Shown: positions 26,072-34,500 of the stretch, piece after piece
Numbering within the stretch: the first letter of the stretch is position 1
How the letters are laid out: each line of letters begins with the position of its first letter
From: Pelomonas sp. Root1237
GTDB taxonomy: Bacteria > Pseudomonadota > Gammaproteobacteria > Burkholderiales > Burkholderiaceae_C
DNA: 64,000 nucleotides
Reading direction: 5' to 3'
Assembly: GCF_001425055.1 (NCBI RefSeq)
Contig: NZ_LMDK01000001.1
Coordinates: forward strand, 261,845-325,844
Translations under genes and position numbers: made by a program
Notes under the pieces: generated by a model
Databases searched by the model: none
What the model was told of the DNA's origin: nothing
The model's input: the letters and a program-made list of their open reading frames with translations, nothing else

Positions 26072-26931
26072 GGCTTGCTCCCGGGGCAGGCCGGCGGCCA
26101 GGTGGGGTCGGCGCCGGTTTGGAGGTCGATGACGAAGAGCTCGCCCGAACGCTCGCCGTCGGCCTGGGCAAACAGCAGCCGGTCGGCCTTGGGCGACAGC
26201 AGCGGGCCGACCTGGAAGACGTCATCGCGCGCCGGCACCCGGCCCAGGGCTCGCCAGCCGTCGCCGCTGCGGGCGAAGCGGTAGAGGTGGGAGCGGCCCT
26301 CGCGGTCGGACACGACGACGGCCTGGCTGCCGTCGCGTGACATCTCCACCTCGTAGTCGTTGTGCGCCGTGTTCAGCGGTGCGCCCAGGTTGGCGACGCG
26401 CCATCCGCCGTCGGCTCGGGGCGTGGCCACGTAGACGTCGTTGCCGCCCAGGCCGCCGGGGCGGTCGGAGCCGAAGAAGAGGCGGCCGTCGGGCAGGCGG
26501 CGTGGCAGCAGCTCGGATTGCGCTGAGTTGATGGGTTCGGGCAGGCGCCGTGGGGCACCCCAGCCGCCGCGGCCGTCGCTGTCGGCGACCCAGATGTCCA
26601 GGTCGTCGCCTCGCTTGCCGGGGAAGGGCCGGTTGGACACGAACCAGAGCTGTCGGCCGTCGGCCGTGATGAAAGGGTCAGCCTCGCTGGCCGGCAGCGG
26701 CGCCGCGATGGCCAGGGGCACGGCCTCGCTCCAGCCCCGCGGGCCGCAGCTCGACTGCATGAGGCGGTAGGCCGAGAACTGCGGGTTGGCGCGCATGAAG
26801 ATCATCGTGCGGCCGTCGGGGGCGAAGCTCGGCGAGGACTCGTACTGGTCGGTCGAGACGCGCTCGGGCGTCCATCGCGAGGGGGCGCTTGCCGCGGTGG
26901 CGGCGATGGCGAGGGCCAGCAGGGCCTTCAT
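26068..26931 (-). CDS. Exported TolB-like (PD40) beta-propeller protein
   Basis: A 287-residue protein with a short signal peptide (MKALLALAIAATAASA) and four or five WD40-like/PD40 blades: SPSFAPDGRTMIFM, DPFITADGRQLWFVSNRP, LLPRRLPDGRLFFGSDRPGG, EVEMSRDGSQAVVVSD and GPLLSPKADRLLF. Such propellers occur in TolB and in peptidase-associated sensors. No catalytic domain is present, so a binding role is likely. It is coupled to the RidA gene by an ATGA overlap. Upstream, between it and the next rightward gene, lies an inverted-repeat element. Confidence 0.8.
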   Translation of the reverse strand: MKALLALAIAATAASAPSRWTPERVSTDQYESSPSFAPDGRTMIFMRANPQFSAYRLMQSSCGPRGWSEAVPLAIAAPLPASEADPFITADGRQLWFVSNRPFPGKRGDDLDIWVADSDGRGGWGAPRRLPEPINSAQSELLPRRLPDGRLFFGSDRPGGLGGNDVYVATPRADGGWRVANLGAPLNTAHNDYEVEMSRDGSQAVVVSDREGRSHLYRFARSGDGWRALGRVPARDDVFQVGPLLSPKADRLLFAQADGERSGELFVIDLQTGADPTWPPACPGSKP

Positions 26932-27013
26932 GGCGGTCTTTCGATGTCAGGTCGGCCGCAGTCTTGCGCCCGCAAGCCCGGCCTGACCTTTCGCATCGCG
27001 GATTCCGGGGACG

Positions 27014-27280
27014 AGGGCCTGCTAACACTACGGCAATGGGTCGCGTTGAGGCCAGAAAGGCCGCGAGCAAGGCGCAAAGCGGAGCCGGGTTGGCCACCCG
27101 GCGAGCACTTGCAACGCCGCGCGCGGCCTTTCTGGCCTCAACCCTTCGGGAAGACCCGTCGCCAGGGGCCACTCGGCGTTGCACCGCTTGCCCGCACATC
27201 AGTGCGGGCGGCGTGCTGCGCCTTGATTGGCCCCTGGCAGCGAGCCTTCGCGACCCATTGCCGTAGCGTTAACAGGCCCT
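27014..27280. mobile_element. 267-bp TIR element with two paired arms (copy 1)
   Basis: The ends are 32-bp inverted repeats with two mismatches, starting AGGGCCTG at 27014 and ending CAGGCCCT at 27280. Inside, a left arm has a perfect 21-bp stem (27045-27065 with 27122-27142) whose loop holds AAGGCGCAAA (27069-27078), a GCCGGGT/ACCCGGC hairpin (27084-27102) and TTGCAACG (27109-27116). A right arm (27161-27171 with 27228-27238) carries the same motifs inverted: CGTTGC at 27177 and GCGCCTT at 27218, around a GCCCGCAC/GTGCGGGC hairpin. No transposase is encoded. No target duplication is obvious. A second copy is at 34499-34766. Confidence 0.8.
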
Positions 27281-27376
27281 GGTCGGCGCAGACCTACAAC
27301 CGAACGGTCCGGCCGCCGACGGCGCGGCCGCAGCGGGTCGCCCATAGTGTCGGGGTCACATTGGACCGATCCCGAA

Positions 27377-27556
27377 ATGCCGCCCCGACAGAGATTCCAG
27401 CAATTGACCGCGGCCGTCCTGGTCGCCGTGGCTGGCCTGACCGCCTGTCGCAAGGAGGTGCCGCCACCGCCAAGGCCCGATGAGGTGCCCAGGCCCAAGG
27501 CGGCGGCCTCTTCGGCCTATGCCTTGCCCACCGCATATGCGCGGTTTGGCCGCTGA
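27377..27556 (+). CDS. Small lipoprotein
   Basis: A 59-residue protein with a lipoprotein signal peptide (LTAAVLVAVAGLTAC, lipidation Cys at about 24) and a short proline-rich tail (RKEVPPPPRPDEVPRPK). No known family was recognised; it lacks the GLKGPLY motif of LptM. It starts 97 bases after the inverted-repeat element and ends 21 bases before the Ku gene on the same strand. Confidence 0.65.
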   Translation: MPPRQRFQQLTAAVLVAVAGLTACRKEVPPPPRPDEVPRPKAAASSAYALPTAYARFGR

Positions 27557-27577
27557 GGCAAGCACCGAGGCAAAGAC

Positions 27578-28483
27578 ATGGCAGGCCCCAGCGCCAATCC
27601 CCGCGCCATCTGGAAGGGCGCCATCTCCTTTGGCCTTGTGCACGTGCCCGTGTCCTTGCACAGCGCCACGCAGGAGCAGGAGATCGATTTCGACTGGCTG
27701 GACAAGCGCAGCATGGACCCGGTGGGCTACAAGCGCATCAACAAGCGCACCGGCAAGGAGATCGCCAAGGAGCACATCGTCAAGGGCGTCAAGCTTGAGG
27801 GCGACGAGTACGTGGTGCTGTCCGACGACGAGATCAAGGCCGCCTACCCCAAGCGCACGCAGACCATCCAGATCGAGAACTTCGTCAAGGCGGCGGACGT
27901 GTCCTTCGTCTACATCGAGAAGCCTTACTACCTCGCGCCGGATGGCCGGGCCGACCGCGTCTATGCGCTGATGCGCGAGGCGCTGGAGAAGGCCGGTGTC
28001 ATCGGCATTGCGCGCTTCGTGCTGCACAACAAGGAGCACCTCGCGGCGCTGATCCCGGCCGGCCCGGCGTTGATGCTGGGCGTGCTGCGCTGGGCCGAGG
28101 AGATCCGCTCGCCCGATGCGCTGGACCTGCCTAAGGTGGGAGCCACCGGTGCCGCGGGCGTCAAGCCGGCCGAGTTGAAGATGGCCCAGCAGCTCATCAG
28201 CCAGATGACTGCGGCCTGGAAGCCCGAGAAGTTCAAGGACGACTTCACGAGCGCCATCCATGAGCTGGTCAAGCGCAAGGCCAAGGCCGGCAAGACGGCG
28301 ACCGTGCAGCCCTTCGAAGAGGCGCCGGACACGAGCAGCAGCAATGTCGTCGACCTGACCGAACTGCTGAAGCAGAGCTTGGGCGGCAAGGCGCGCAAGG
28401 CCGAGAAGGCGCCGGCGAAGAAGGCGGCAGCCAAGCCCGCGGCCAAGCGTGGCGTGGCAAACCGCGGCAGGAAGGCCGCGTGA
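27578..28483 (+). CDS. ku: Non-homologous end-joining protein Ku
   Basis: A 301-residue bacterial Ku, which binds DNA double-strand ends as a homodimer and recruits LigD. The N-terminus AIWKGAISFGLVHVPVSLHSA is diagnostic; the beta-barrel core runs to about 230 with YYLAPDGRADRVYALMREAL and ARFVLHNKEHLAAL. After residue 255 comes a lysine- and alanine-rich tail (KARKAEKAPAKKAAAKPAAK) like the DNA-binding extensions of other bacterial Ku proteins. No ligD is present in the window, so the ligase must lie elsewhere if the pathway is complete. Confidence 0.96.
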   Translation: MAGPSANPRAIWKGAISFGLVHVPVSLHSATQEQEIDFDWLDKRSMDPVGYKRINKRTGKEIAKEHIVKGVKLEGDEYVVLSDDEIKAAYPKRTQTIQIENFVKAADVSFVYIEKPYYLAPDGRADRVYALMREALEKAGVIGIARFVLHNKEHLAALIPAGPALMLGVLRWAEEIRSPDALDLPKVGATGAAGVKPAELKMAQQLISQMTAAWKPEKFKDDFTSAIHELVKRKAKAGKTATVQPFEEAPDTSSSNVVDLTELLKQSLGGKARKAEKAPAKKAAAKPAAKRGVANRGRKAA

Positions 28484-28582
28484 ATTCAGGCGCACCGGCG
28501 TCCTGCGGGAACACCTTTCGCCTGTGGTTCGACTGCACCGCCGAAGAGCCGCTGAGTTCTGCTCTGGTCCGCCGAAGGCAAG

Positions 28583-29506
28583 TCAAGAGCTGGCGGAGGC
28601 CTTATCGGTCAGCAGCTCCCATTCGCTGCGAAGGCCCTTGAGAGCGTAGTCGGCAAAGTGGCGTACGCGCGGGGCCAGATGCAATGCATGCGGGTACACG
28701 ACATGCAGCGGTGCGCTGGGGATGCCGTATCGGCCCAGCACGCGCACCAGCGTTCCATCCCTCAGCTCCGAGCCCACATCCCATATTGACTTGAGAAAGA
28801 TCCCGCCGCCGGCGAGCGCGAGTGCTTTGGCCGCGTTGCCGTCATTGCACAGGAAGGTCGCGTTCACCTCGGCCGAGACCGGTTTGCCTTCATGCTGGAA
28901 GAGCCAGTGCCGCGTGCTTCGCGTGCCGTAGAGGATGCAGTTGTGCGCTGAGAGCGCAGCAGGCGTGTCGGGAGAGCCGAAGCGCAGCAAATAGTCCGGC
29001 GCGGCGCACAGGACGAGCTCGCTGTCGGCGATGTGGCGTGCCGTCATCGTCGAGTCGTTGAGCACCCCGAAGCGCAGCGCCAGGTCAATGCCTTGTTCCA
29101 CGAGATCCACGACGTCGTCGCTCAAGACGATCTCGATCCGCAACGCCGGATGCATGGCCTGGAACTGCGCCGCCAGGGGGGCGAGATAGCGCGTGCCCAG
29201 CATGCGCGGTGCCGTCACCCGCAGGTGCCCGTTGATGTCGGTGCGGCTGTGCTGCATCACCACCTCGGCCTGCTGCACCTCCGCAAGGATGCGCACGCAA
29301 TGCAGGTGGAAGCGTTCGCCTTCCTGCGTCATGGACTGCCGCCGCGTGGTCCGGTTGAGCAGGCGAACGCCCATGCGCGCCTCGAGGGCGGCCAGGCGTT
29401 TGCTGACCACTGCCAGCGACAGGCCCAGCGCGTTCGCGGCCCCCGTGAGGCTGCCGGCACTGGCGACCTTGTCGAAGATCGTCAGCTCGGCCAGGTTGTC
29501 GATCAT
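28583..29506 (-). CDS. LysR-family transcriptional regulator
   Basis: A 307-residue LTTR of the CrgA/DsdC-like group: helix-turn-helix at 1-60 (FDKVASAGSLTGAANALGLSLAVVSKRLAALE, RLLNRTTR) and an effector domain with VTAPRMLGTRYLAPLAAQFQ. The ATG at 29506 has GGAA just upstream; another in-frame ATG nine bases earlier lacks such a site. It is divergent from the metallo-beta-lactamase-fold gene with about 97 bases between, so it probably controls that operon and itself. Confidence 0.92.
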   Translation of the reverse strand: MIDNLAELTIFDKVASAGSLTGAANALGLSLAVVSKRLAALEARMGVRLLNRTTRRQSMTQEGERFHLHCVRILAEVQQAEVVMQHSRTDINGHLRVTAPRMLGTRYLAPLAAQFQAMHPALRIEIVLSDDVVDLVEQGIDLALRFGVLNDSTMTARHIADSELVLCAAPDYLLRFGSPDTPAALSAHNCILYGTRSTRHWLFQHEGKPVSAEVNATFLCNDGNAAKALALAGGGIFLKSIWDVGSELRDGTLVRVLGRYGIPSAPLHVVYPHALHLAPRVRHFADYALKGLRSEWELLTDKASASS

Positions 29507-29545
29507 TGTTTCCATATCGTTGATTGTTAAATCTTGATCTCAGTC

Positions 29546-29574
29546 TTTATAAACAGGATGGCGATAAATATAGT
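29546..29574 (+). promoter_or_regulatory. Possible promoter of the hydrolase/peptidase operon
   Basis: TTTATA at 29546-29551 and TATAGT at 29569-29574 are 17 bases apart in the AT-rich gap between the LysR gene and its divergent neighbour. The -10 box is embedded in an imperfect dyad (GCGATAAA ... CATCGC, 29561-29586), a possible LysR contact site. The -35 match is weak. Confidence 0.4.
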
Positions 29575-29603
29575 GCTTTTCATCGCTTAACAGGAGCCTC
29601 ACG

Positions 29604-30584
29604 ATGAAACGCACATTCCTTGCCGCCTTTCTGGCCACCGCTGTCGCCACCAGCCTGGTCACCCCGGTCTCATCCGCGGCCGAGGCGCCTGCGACCAAGG
29701 TGAGCCGCTATCAAGCCGGCTACTACCACTTCAAGCTCGGCGACTTTGAGATCGCGGCGCTCTCCGACGGCACGCTTCCGATCCCCACGCTGAAGCTGCT
29801 GACCAACGTCCAGCCCGGTGAGGTGGCGTCGCGGCTGGCGGACACGTACCAGACGACCGAGGTCGATGCCTCGGTCAACGCTTACCTGATCCGGGCGGGC
29901 GACCGCCTGATCCTGATGGACGCCGGCACCGGCGAGCTCTACGGCCCGACGTTGAACAAGCTCGAGGCCAGCCTCAAGGCGGTGGGCGTCACGCCGGCGC
30001 AGATCACCGACATCCTGATCACGCATATCCACACCGACCACACCGGTGGCTTGATGGATGGCAAGCGCATCGTGTTTCCCAACGCCACGGTCCACATCGA
30101 GCAGGCGGAGGTCGCCTACTGGCTGAACCCCGAAAACCGCGCCCGCGCGCCGGAGGCGGCGAAGAAGTACTTCGACGAGGCTTCGGCCAAGGTGCAGCCC
30201 TATGTCGATGCCGGCAAGGTGAAGACGTTCTCTGGCGCGACCGAGCTGTTCGCCGGCATCCGTTCCGTACCCGCTCCGGGTCACACACCGGGCCACACGT
30301 TCTACGCGCTCGAGAGCAAGGGCGAGAAGCTGGTGTTCTGGGGCGACCTGGTTCACGTGGCGGAAGTCCAGATGCCCAACCCCGGCGTGACCATCGTCTT
30401 CGACGTCGATCCCAAGGCGGCCGCAGCTACGCGCAAGAAGGCGTTCGCCGACGCGGTCAAGGGCCGGTACTGGGTCGCGGCCGACCACATCTCCTTCCCC
30501 GGCGTCGGCCACCTGCGCCCCGATGGCGCGGGCTACCGGTGGATCCCCATGACCTACGTGAACGACCACTACGAGGCGAGGTGA
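29604..30584 (+). CDS. Exported metallo-beta-lactamase-fold hydrolase
   Basis: A 326-residue protein with a signal peptide (to about SSAAEA, residue 27) and the zinc-binding HIHTDH at 141-146, followed by later ligands in the APGHTPGHTFY stretch, DLVHVAEVQ and ADHISFPG. The arrangement resembles AHL-lactonase/MBL hydrolases that open lactones or hydrolyse esters; the substrate cannot be read. It forms an operon with the M28 peptidase gene, whose ATG is three bases beyond its stop. Control by the divergent LysR protein is likely. Confidence 0.88.
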   Translation: MKRTFLAAFLATAVATSLVTPVSSAAEAPATKVSRYQAGYYHFKLGDFEIAALSDGTLPIPTLKLLTNVQPGEVASRLADTYQTTEVDASVNAYLIRAGDRLILMDAGTGELYGPTLNKLEASLKAVGVTPAQITDILITHIHTDHTGGLMDGKRIVFPNATVHIEQAEVAYWLNPENRARAPEAAKKYFDEASAKVQPYVDAGKVKTFSGATELFAGIRSVPAPGHTPGHTFYALESKGEKLVFWGDLVHVAEVQMPNPGVTIVFDVDPKAAAATRKKAFADAVKGRYWVAADHISFPGVGHLRPDGAGYRWIPMTYVNDHYEAR

Positions 30585-30587
30585 ACC

Positions 30588-31973
30588 ATGGCCCAGCGGT
30601 TGCTGAATCACTGCGTGGCATTGCTGCTGGCCGCGTGTCTGGCAAGCCCTTCCGCGGGCGCTGAAACGCTGCCGGCCGCCGCAGCTGACGAAGCGACCGC
30701 CGTGCTCCTCAGGGAACGCGCGCTAGGGGACAGCGGGGCGTACAAGATCGTCGAATCACTGACCACGGAGGTCGGCGCACGCCCCGCCGGGTCGGAAGCC
30801 GACGCCCGCGCAGTGGCGTGGGCCGTGGCGAAGTTCCGCGCGCTGGGCTACGACAAGGTCTACACGGAGCCCGTCAAGTTCACGGCTTGGCGCCGGCTGT
30901 CTGAGAGCGCCGAGGTCATTGCGCCGATCACGCAGCGCCTTGCCGTGACCGCGCTGGGCAACAGCGTGGGAACCGACGGCCCGCTCGATGCCGAGATCGT
31001 GCGACTCCAGGACTTCGAAGCATTGCAGTCGGCGCCGGCCGAATCGGTGCGCGGCAGGATCGTCCTGCTCACCCGGCGCATGGAACGCGACCGCGATGGG
31101 TCGGGATACGCGCGGGTCCTGCAGATGCGCAGCAGTGCCGCCTCGCTGGCCGCCACGAAGGGCGCCGTGGCGCTGCTGATCAGGTCCTTGGGAACCGACG
31201 ACAACCGGCTGCCGCACACCGGCAGCGTGAACTACGTTCCCGGGAAGGCGATTCCGGCCGCTGCCATCTCGGGCCCGGATGCCGATCTCCTTGAAAGGCT
31301 GGGGCAGCGGACGCCCTCGGTACGGCTGCGCCTGAACATCGCGACGCAAACGCAAGCCGACAGCATCTCGTACAACGTGATTGGCGAGATCACCGGGCAA
31401 GACGCCAAGACGCCAAGGGGGGAGATCGTGATGATGTCTGCGCATCTCGACTCCTGGGATCTGGGCACGGGCGCTGTCGACGATGGGTTCGGCGTGGCCC
31501 TGACGATGGCAGCCGGGGCGTTGATCAAGCAGCTGCCCCAGGCACCCCGCCGCACGATCCGCGTGGTCCTGTTCGCCAACGAGGAGAACGGCTTCGATGG
31601 TGCACGCGCCTATGCGGCGCGCGATGCAGGCGATCTGTCGCGGCACTATCTGGCAATCGAGAGCGATTGGGGCGCAGGGCCCATCTACGCGTTGCGTCAT
31701 CCGCCGCAGAACGCTGGGCTCACGGCACGGCTGTCACGCGTGCTGGCTCCGCTGGGCATCACGCTCGACGGTGCCGCTGGCGCACCAGGACCGGACCTGG
31801 GCCTCCTGGCCCAGCGTGGCGTGCCGTGGATCCAGCTCGCACAGGATGCCACGGACCTCTTCGATCATCATCACAGCGCCAATGACACCTTGGACAAGAT
31901 CGACCCCGCGTCCTTGAACCAGAACGTCGCCGCCTACACGGCGTTTGCCTGGCTGGCAGCGAACGTGCCGTAG
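30588..31973 (+). CDS. Exported M28-family zinc aminopeptidase
   Basis: A 461-residue protein with a signal peptide (MAQRLLNHCVALLLAACLASPSAGA; a Cys at 17 could allow lipidation), an inserted PA-type domain (about 120-240) and an M28 catalytic domain. The dizinc residues are in HLDSWDLG (H286, D288), the AVDDGFGV stretch, FANEENG with its catalytic Glu pair, and HHHSANDT near the C-terminus. It would remove N-terminal amino acids or dipeptides in the periplasm. It is the second gene of the operon with the MBL-fold hydrolase. Confidence 0.9.
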   Translation: MAQRLLNHCVALLLAACLASPSAGAETLPAAAADEATAVLLRERALGDSGAYKIVESLTTEVGARPAGSEADARAVAWAVAKFRALGYDKVYTEPVKFTAWRRLSESAEVIAPITQRLAVTALGNSVGTDGPLDAEIVRLQDFEALQSAPAESVRGRIVLLTRRMERDRDGSGYARVLQMRSSAASLAATKGAVALLIRSLGTDDNRLPHTGSVNYVPGKAIPAAAISGPDADLLERLGQRTPSVRLRLNIATQTQADSISYNVIGEITGQDAKTPRGEIVMMSAHLDSWDLGTGAVDDGFGVALTMAAGALIKQLPQAPRRTIRVVLFANEENGFDGARAYAARDAGDLSRHYLAIESDWGAGPIYALRHPPQNAGLTARLSRVLAPLGITLDGAAGAPGPDLGLLAQRGVPWIQLAQDATDLFDHHHSANDTLDKIDPASLNQNVAAYTAFAWLAANVP

Positions 31974-32144
31974 ACCTGCGCAAGTTCGCCATCTCGGCGA
32001 GGAAACGGCGCTCAAGGCTGAACGGGCTACGGCAAAACTTGCCGCAAAGCCTTGCGCTCCCGGACGGGTCGCCCTCGTGGGGCGGCCACGACCGCGGGCA
32101 AGCCATGTGCCCATGCAGCGTTGAACTCGAAGCGGAAGACGACC

Positions 32145-32903
32145 ATGGACGGCCGTTGGATTCCCTATTGCGGCGAGGCGCCCGGCCCGGACGCCTGGCT
32201 GAGCCGATGGAACCTTGACCCGGTGCTCGGCACGGGCCTCGTGCTGCTGGCGCTGGCGCTGTGGCGGCTGTCGGCGGCGCGTGCCGCAACGCCCCGACAG
32301 CTGCGCTGTCTGCGCTGCGCGTGGACGTTGACGGGCCTGCTCTACGTGTCGCCGCTGTGCGCGCTGAGTTCGGCGTTCTTCACCGTCCGCGTGATCCATC
32401 ACATCGCCCTGGTGCTGGCGATCGCACCCTTGGTGGCCATCGGGCTGGAACGCTGGCTGCGCTGCCTGCCGACACCGCTGTGGGCGTGCACCGCCATCGC
32501 TTCCGTCACCTTCTGGACCTGGCATGCGCCGGCACCTTACGCGGCCGCCCTGTCGTCGGTGGCCCTGTACGCGCTCATGCAGCTCACACTGCTGGCCAGC
32601 GCGACCGCGTTCTGGGTCGCGGTGCGGCGCTCTGGCGCGGTCGCCGCAACCGGCGCCATCCTCGCCACGACGGTGCTGATGGGGCTGCTGGGTGCGCTGA
32701 TCACGTTCGCCGCGCGGCCGCTGTATGCGCCGCACTTCGCGTCGACGCTGAGCTGGGGCGTCTCGCCGCTGCAGGACCAGCAGCTCGCCGGCATCGTGAT
32801 GTGGGCGCCAGGCAGCATGGCCTACCTGGCGGCCGCGATGTGGATAGGCTGGCGTTGGATGCGCGCTGAACGTGCGCGCGGCCTGCGCACTGAGCCGGCA
32901 TGA
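32145..32903 (+). CDS. ctaG: Caa3-type cytochrome oxidase assembly protein CtaG
   Basis: A 252-residue membrane protein of the CtaG_caa3 type (not the Cox11 type), with about seven helices and conserved His pairs such as VRVIHHIALVLAIAPLV and TFWTWHAPAPYAAAL, followed by SPLQDQQLAGIVMWAPGSMAYL. The family is needed for active caa3 oxidase, probably for copper delivery to subunit I. The start ATG at 32145 gives an N-terminus seen in the family (MDGRWIPYCGEAP). Its stop overlaps the b561 gene start (ATGA). The caa3 genes coxB/coxA are 1.9 kb downstream. Confidence 0.88.
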   Translation: MDGRWIPYCGEAPGPDAWLSRWNLDPVLGTGLVLLALALWRLSAARAATPRQLRCLRCAWTLTGLLYVSPLCALSSAFFTVRVIHHIALVLAIAPLVAIGLERWLRCLPTPLWACTAIASVTFWTWHAPAPYAAALSSVALYALMQLTLLASATAFWVAVRRSGAVAATGAILATTVLMGLLGALITFAARPLYAPHFASTLSWGVSPLQDQQLAGIVMWAPGSMAYLAAAMWIGWRWMRAERARGLRTEPA

Positions 32904-33562
32904 GTCTCGTTGCCGCCATCGAATGGGCCGAGGGCCACCACCGGCGCGGCCTGTACTCGCCGATCGGCGTGGCGTTTCACTGGGCGATGGCGGCGCTGAT
33001 GATCTTCCAGCTGGGCTATGGCTGGTACCTGGGCTGGCAGCCGGCGGGCGGCGACAAATACCTCGGCTACCAGACCCACACGGAGGTGGGGCTGGCGATC
33101 ATGCTGCTGGGCACGCTGCGCTTCCTGTGGCGCAGCCAGATCGGCACGCCCGATACCGTCGACGAGTCGTCGTTCTCGGGCCGAGCCAGCCATGTGCTGG
33201 AGGTCTGGTTCTATTTCAGCTTCTTCGCGCTGCCGATCAGTGGCTGGGTGATGTGGTCCACGCTGCCCAGCAACCTGCCGCTGTCGATCGCCGGCGTGAT
33301 CCCCTTCCCCAACCTGCCGTTCGACCAGTTGTCCGAGGGCCTGCAGCACCGTCTGATGCAGTGGGCCGCCACGGCGCATGTCTGGGTCGTCTGGATCACG
33401 GCGCTGGCCATTCCCGGCCACGCCGGCGCGGCCGTGCTGCACTACGTGGTCAAGCGTGACCGTGTGCTGCCTTCGATGTTCGACCTCAACGGGCCGCAGG
33501 CGCCGGGTGTAGCGGGATCAGCGCCAGATAAAGGCTCAGCTGATGAACCTCCTCGGGCTTGA
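32900..33562 (+). CDS. Cytochrome b561-family protein
   Basis: A 220-residue membrane protein with four helices and histidines placed as in bacterial b561: SPIGVAFHWAMAALM, YQTHTEVGLAIMLLGTLRFLWR, ISGWVMWST and the later LMQWAATAHVWVVWITALAIPGHAGAAVLHY. It would carry two b haems and pass electrons between quinol and a periplasmic acceptor. It is translationally coupled to ctaG. Its 3' end overlaps by 77 bases the 3' end of a cytochrome c gene on the other strand. Confidence 0.88.
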   Translation: MSLVAAIEWAEGHHRRGLYSPIGVAFHWAMAALMIFQLGYGWYLGWQPAGGDKYLGYQTHTEVGLAIMLLGTLRFLWRSQIGTPDTVDESSFSGRASHVLEVWFYFSFFALPISGWVMWSTLPSNLPLSIAGVIPFPNLPFDQLSEGLQHRLMQWAATAHVWVVWITALAIPGHAGAAVLHYVVKRDRVLPSMFDLNGPQAPGVAGSAPDKGSADEPPRA

Positions 33563-34127
33563 GCCGTTGCGCCACGTTGAGCATTTCGTGGTTGCCGTCG
33601 TTGCGCCGCTTGGACACCTGCCAGTCCTGCAACTGCTGGGCGAGGTAGAAGGCCGGCTGGGCGTTCAGCGGGGGCCCCTTCGCGCTACCGACACCTTCGG
33701 CGCCGTGGCACTGCTGGCAGGCGGCGGTGTACAGCGCCGGAGTGGCCGCAGCAACGGCTTGCCCGGTGGCAGGCGGCAAGGCCCGTGGCGGCAGGCCGGC
33801 GTAGTAGTTGGCCACCCGCACGCGTTCATCGCTGTCCAGAAAGCGGGCCACGTCGCGCATGACCTCGTGCGCGCGCAGGCCCGCCGCGTAGTCTTCCATC
33901 TGCTTTTGCAGGTAGCCCACCGGCAGGCCGGCCAGGCGCGGGGCGTCAAAGCCATTGCCTTCGCCGCGCGCGCCGTGGCAGCTCACGCAGGCGTAGCGGG
34001 CGCCGCCTTCGCCACCGCTCATCGCGATGAGTTCGCCACCGCGGCCCCAGCGGTCGTCGCTGGGCGCCATGCGGTCGGTGCAGGCGGCGGCCAGCAGCAT
34101 GAGGATGAGAAGGTGCAGGTGGCGCAT
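33486..34127 (-). CDS. Dihaem c-type cytochrome lipoprotein
   Basis: A 213-residue protein with a lipoprotein signal (MRHLHLLILMLLAAAC, Cys16) and two haem c sites, CVSCH at 47-51 and CQQCH at 137-141. It is probably an electron donor or carrier on the periplasmic face of the inner membrane, resembling cytochrome c4-like tandem domains. It is the only minus-strand gene in the respiratory block. Its start codon overlaps the start of a divergent cytochrome c gene: CATG at 34125-34128 serves both. Confidence 0.88.
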   Translation of the reverse strand: MRHLHLLILMLLAAACTDRMAPSDDRWGRGGELIAMSGGEGGARYACVSCHGARGEGNGFDAPRLAGLPVGYLQKQMEDYAAGLRAHEVMRDVARFLDSDERVRVANYYAGLPPRALPPATGQAVAAATPALYTAACQQCHGAEGVGSAKGPPLNAQPAFYLAQQLQDWQVSKRRNDGNHEMLNVAQRLKPEEVHQLSLYLALIPLHPAPAAR

Positions 34128-34500
34128 GGCGGGTGAATCATCGTCCCTGGCAAGCATCGTGCTCGTCTGTGCCTGCCTCGCCGCCTGCGATGGCCCGCCC
34201 GACCGCACGCCAACGCTGGGCGACGCGAACGCCGCACGCGGCCGGCAGCTCGTCGCCGACAAGGGCTGCGTGGCCTGCCACACCTTCCCCGGCGTGAAAT
34301 GGCCGCGCGGCGGGCTGGGGCCGTCGCTGGAGAACTTCGGGCGCCAGAGCCTGATCGCAGGGCAATTGCCGAACCAGCCCGGCGTGTTGATGCAGTTCGT
34401 TCGCAATGCACCCGCGATGGTGCCCGGCACGGCCATGCCGGCCATTCCCATGTCCGACCAGGAAGCTCGCGATGTCACCGCCTACCTCCTCACGCTATAG
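34126..34500 (+). CDS. Monohaem c-type cytochrome lipoprotein
   Basis: A 124-residue protein with a lipoprotein signal (IVLVCACLAAC, Cys21) and one haem c site CVACH at 48-52. The distal methionine is probably in the late MPAIPMSDQEARDVTAYL segment. The small domain resembles cytochromes accompanying caa3-type oxidases. The final codon CTA is followed by TAG at 34498-34500, of which AG belongs to the inverted-repeat element that starts at 34499. The native C-terminus may once have been longer or had another stop. Confidence 0.85.
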   Translation: MAGESSSLASIVLVCACLAACDGPPDRTPTLGDANAARGRQLVADKGCVACHTFPGVKWPRGGLGPSLENFGRQSLIAGQLPNQPGVLMQFVRNAPAMVPGTAMPAIPMSDQEARDVTAYLLTL

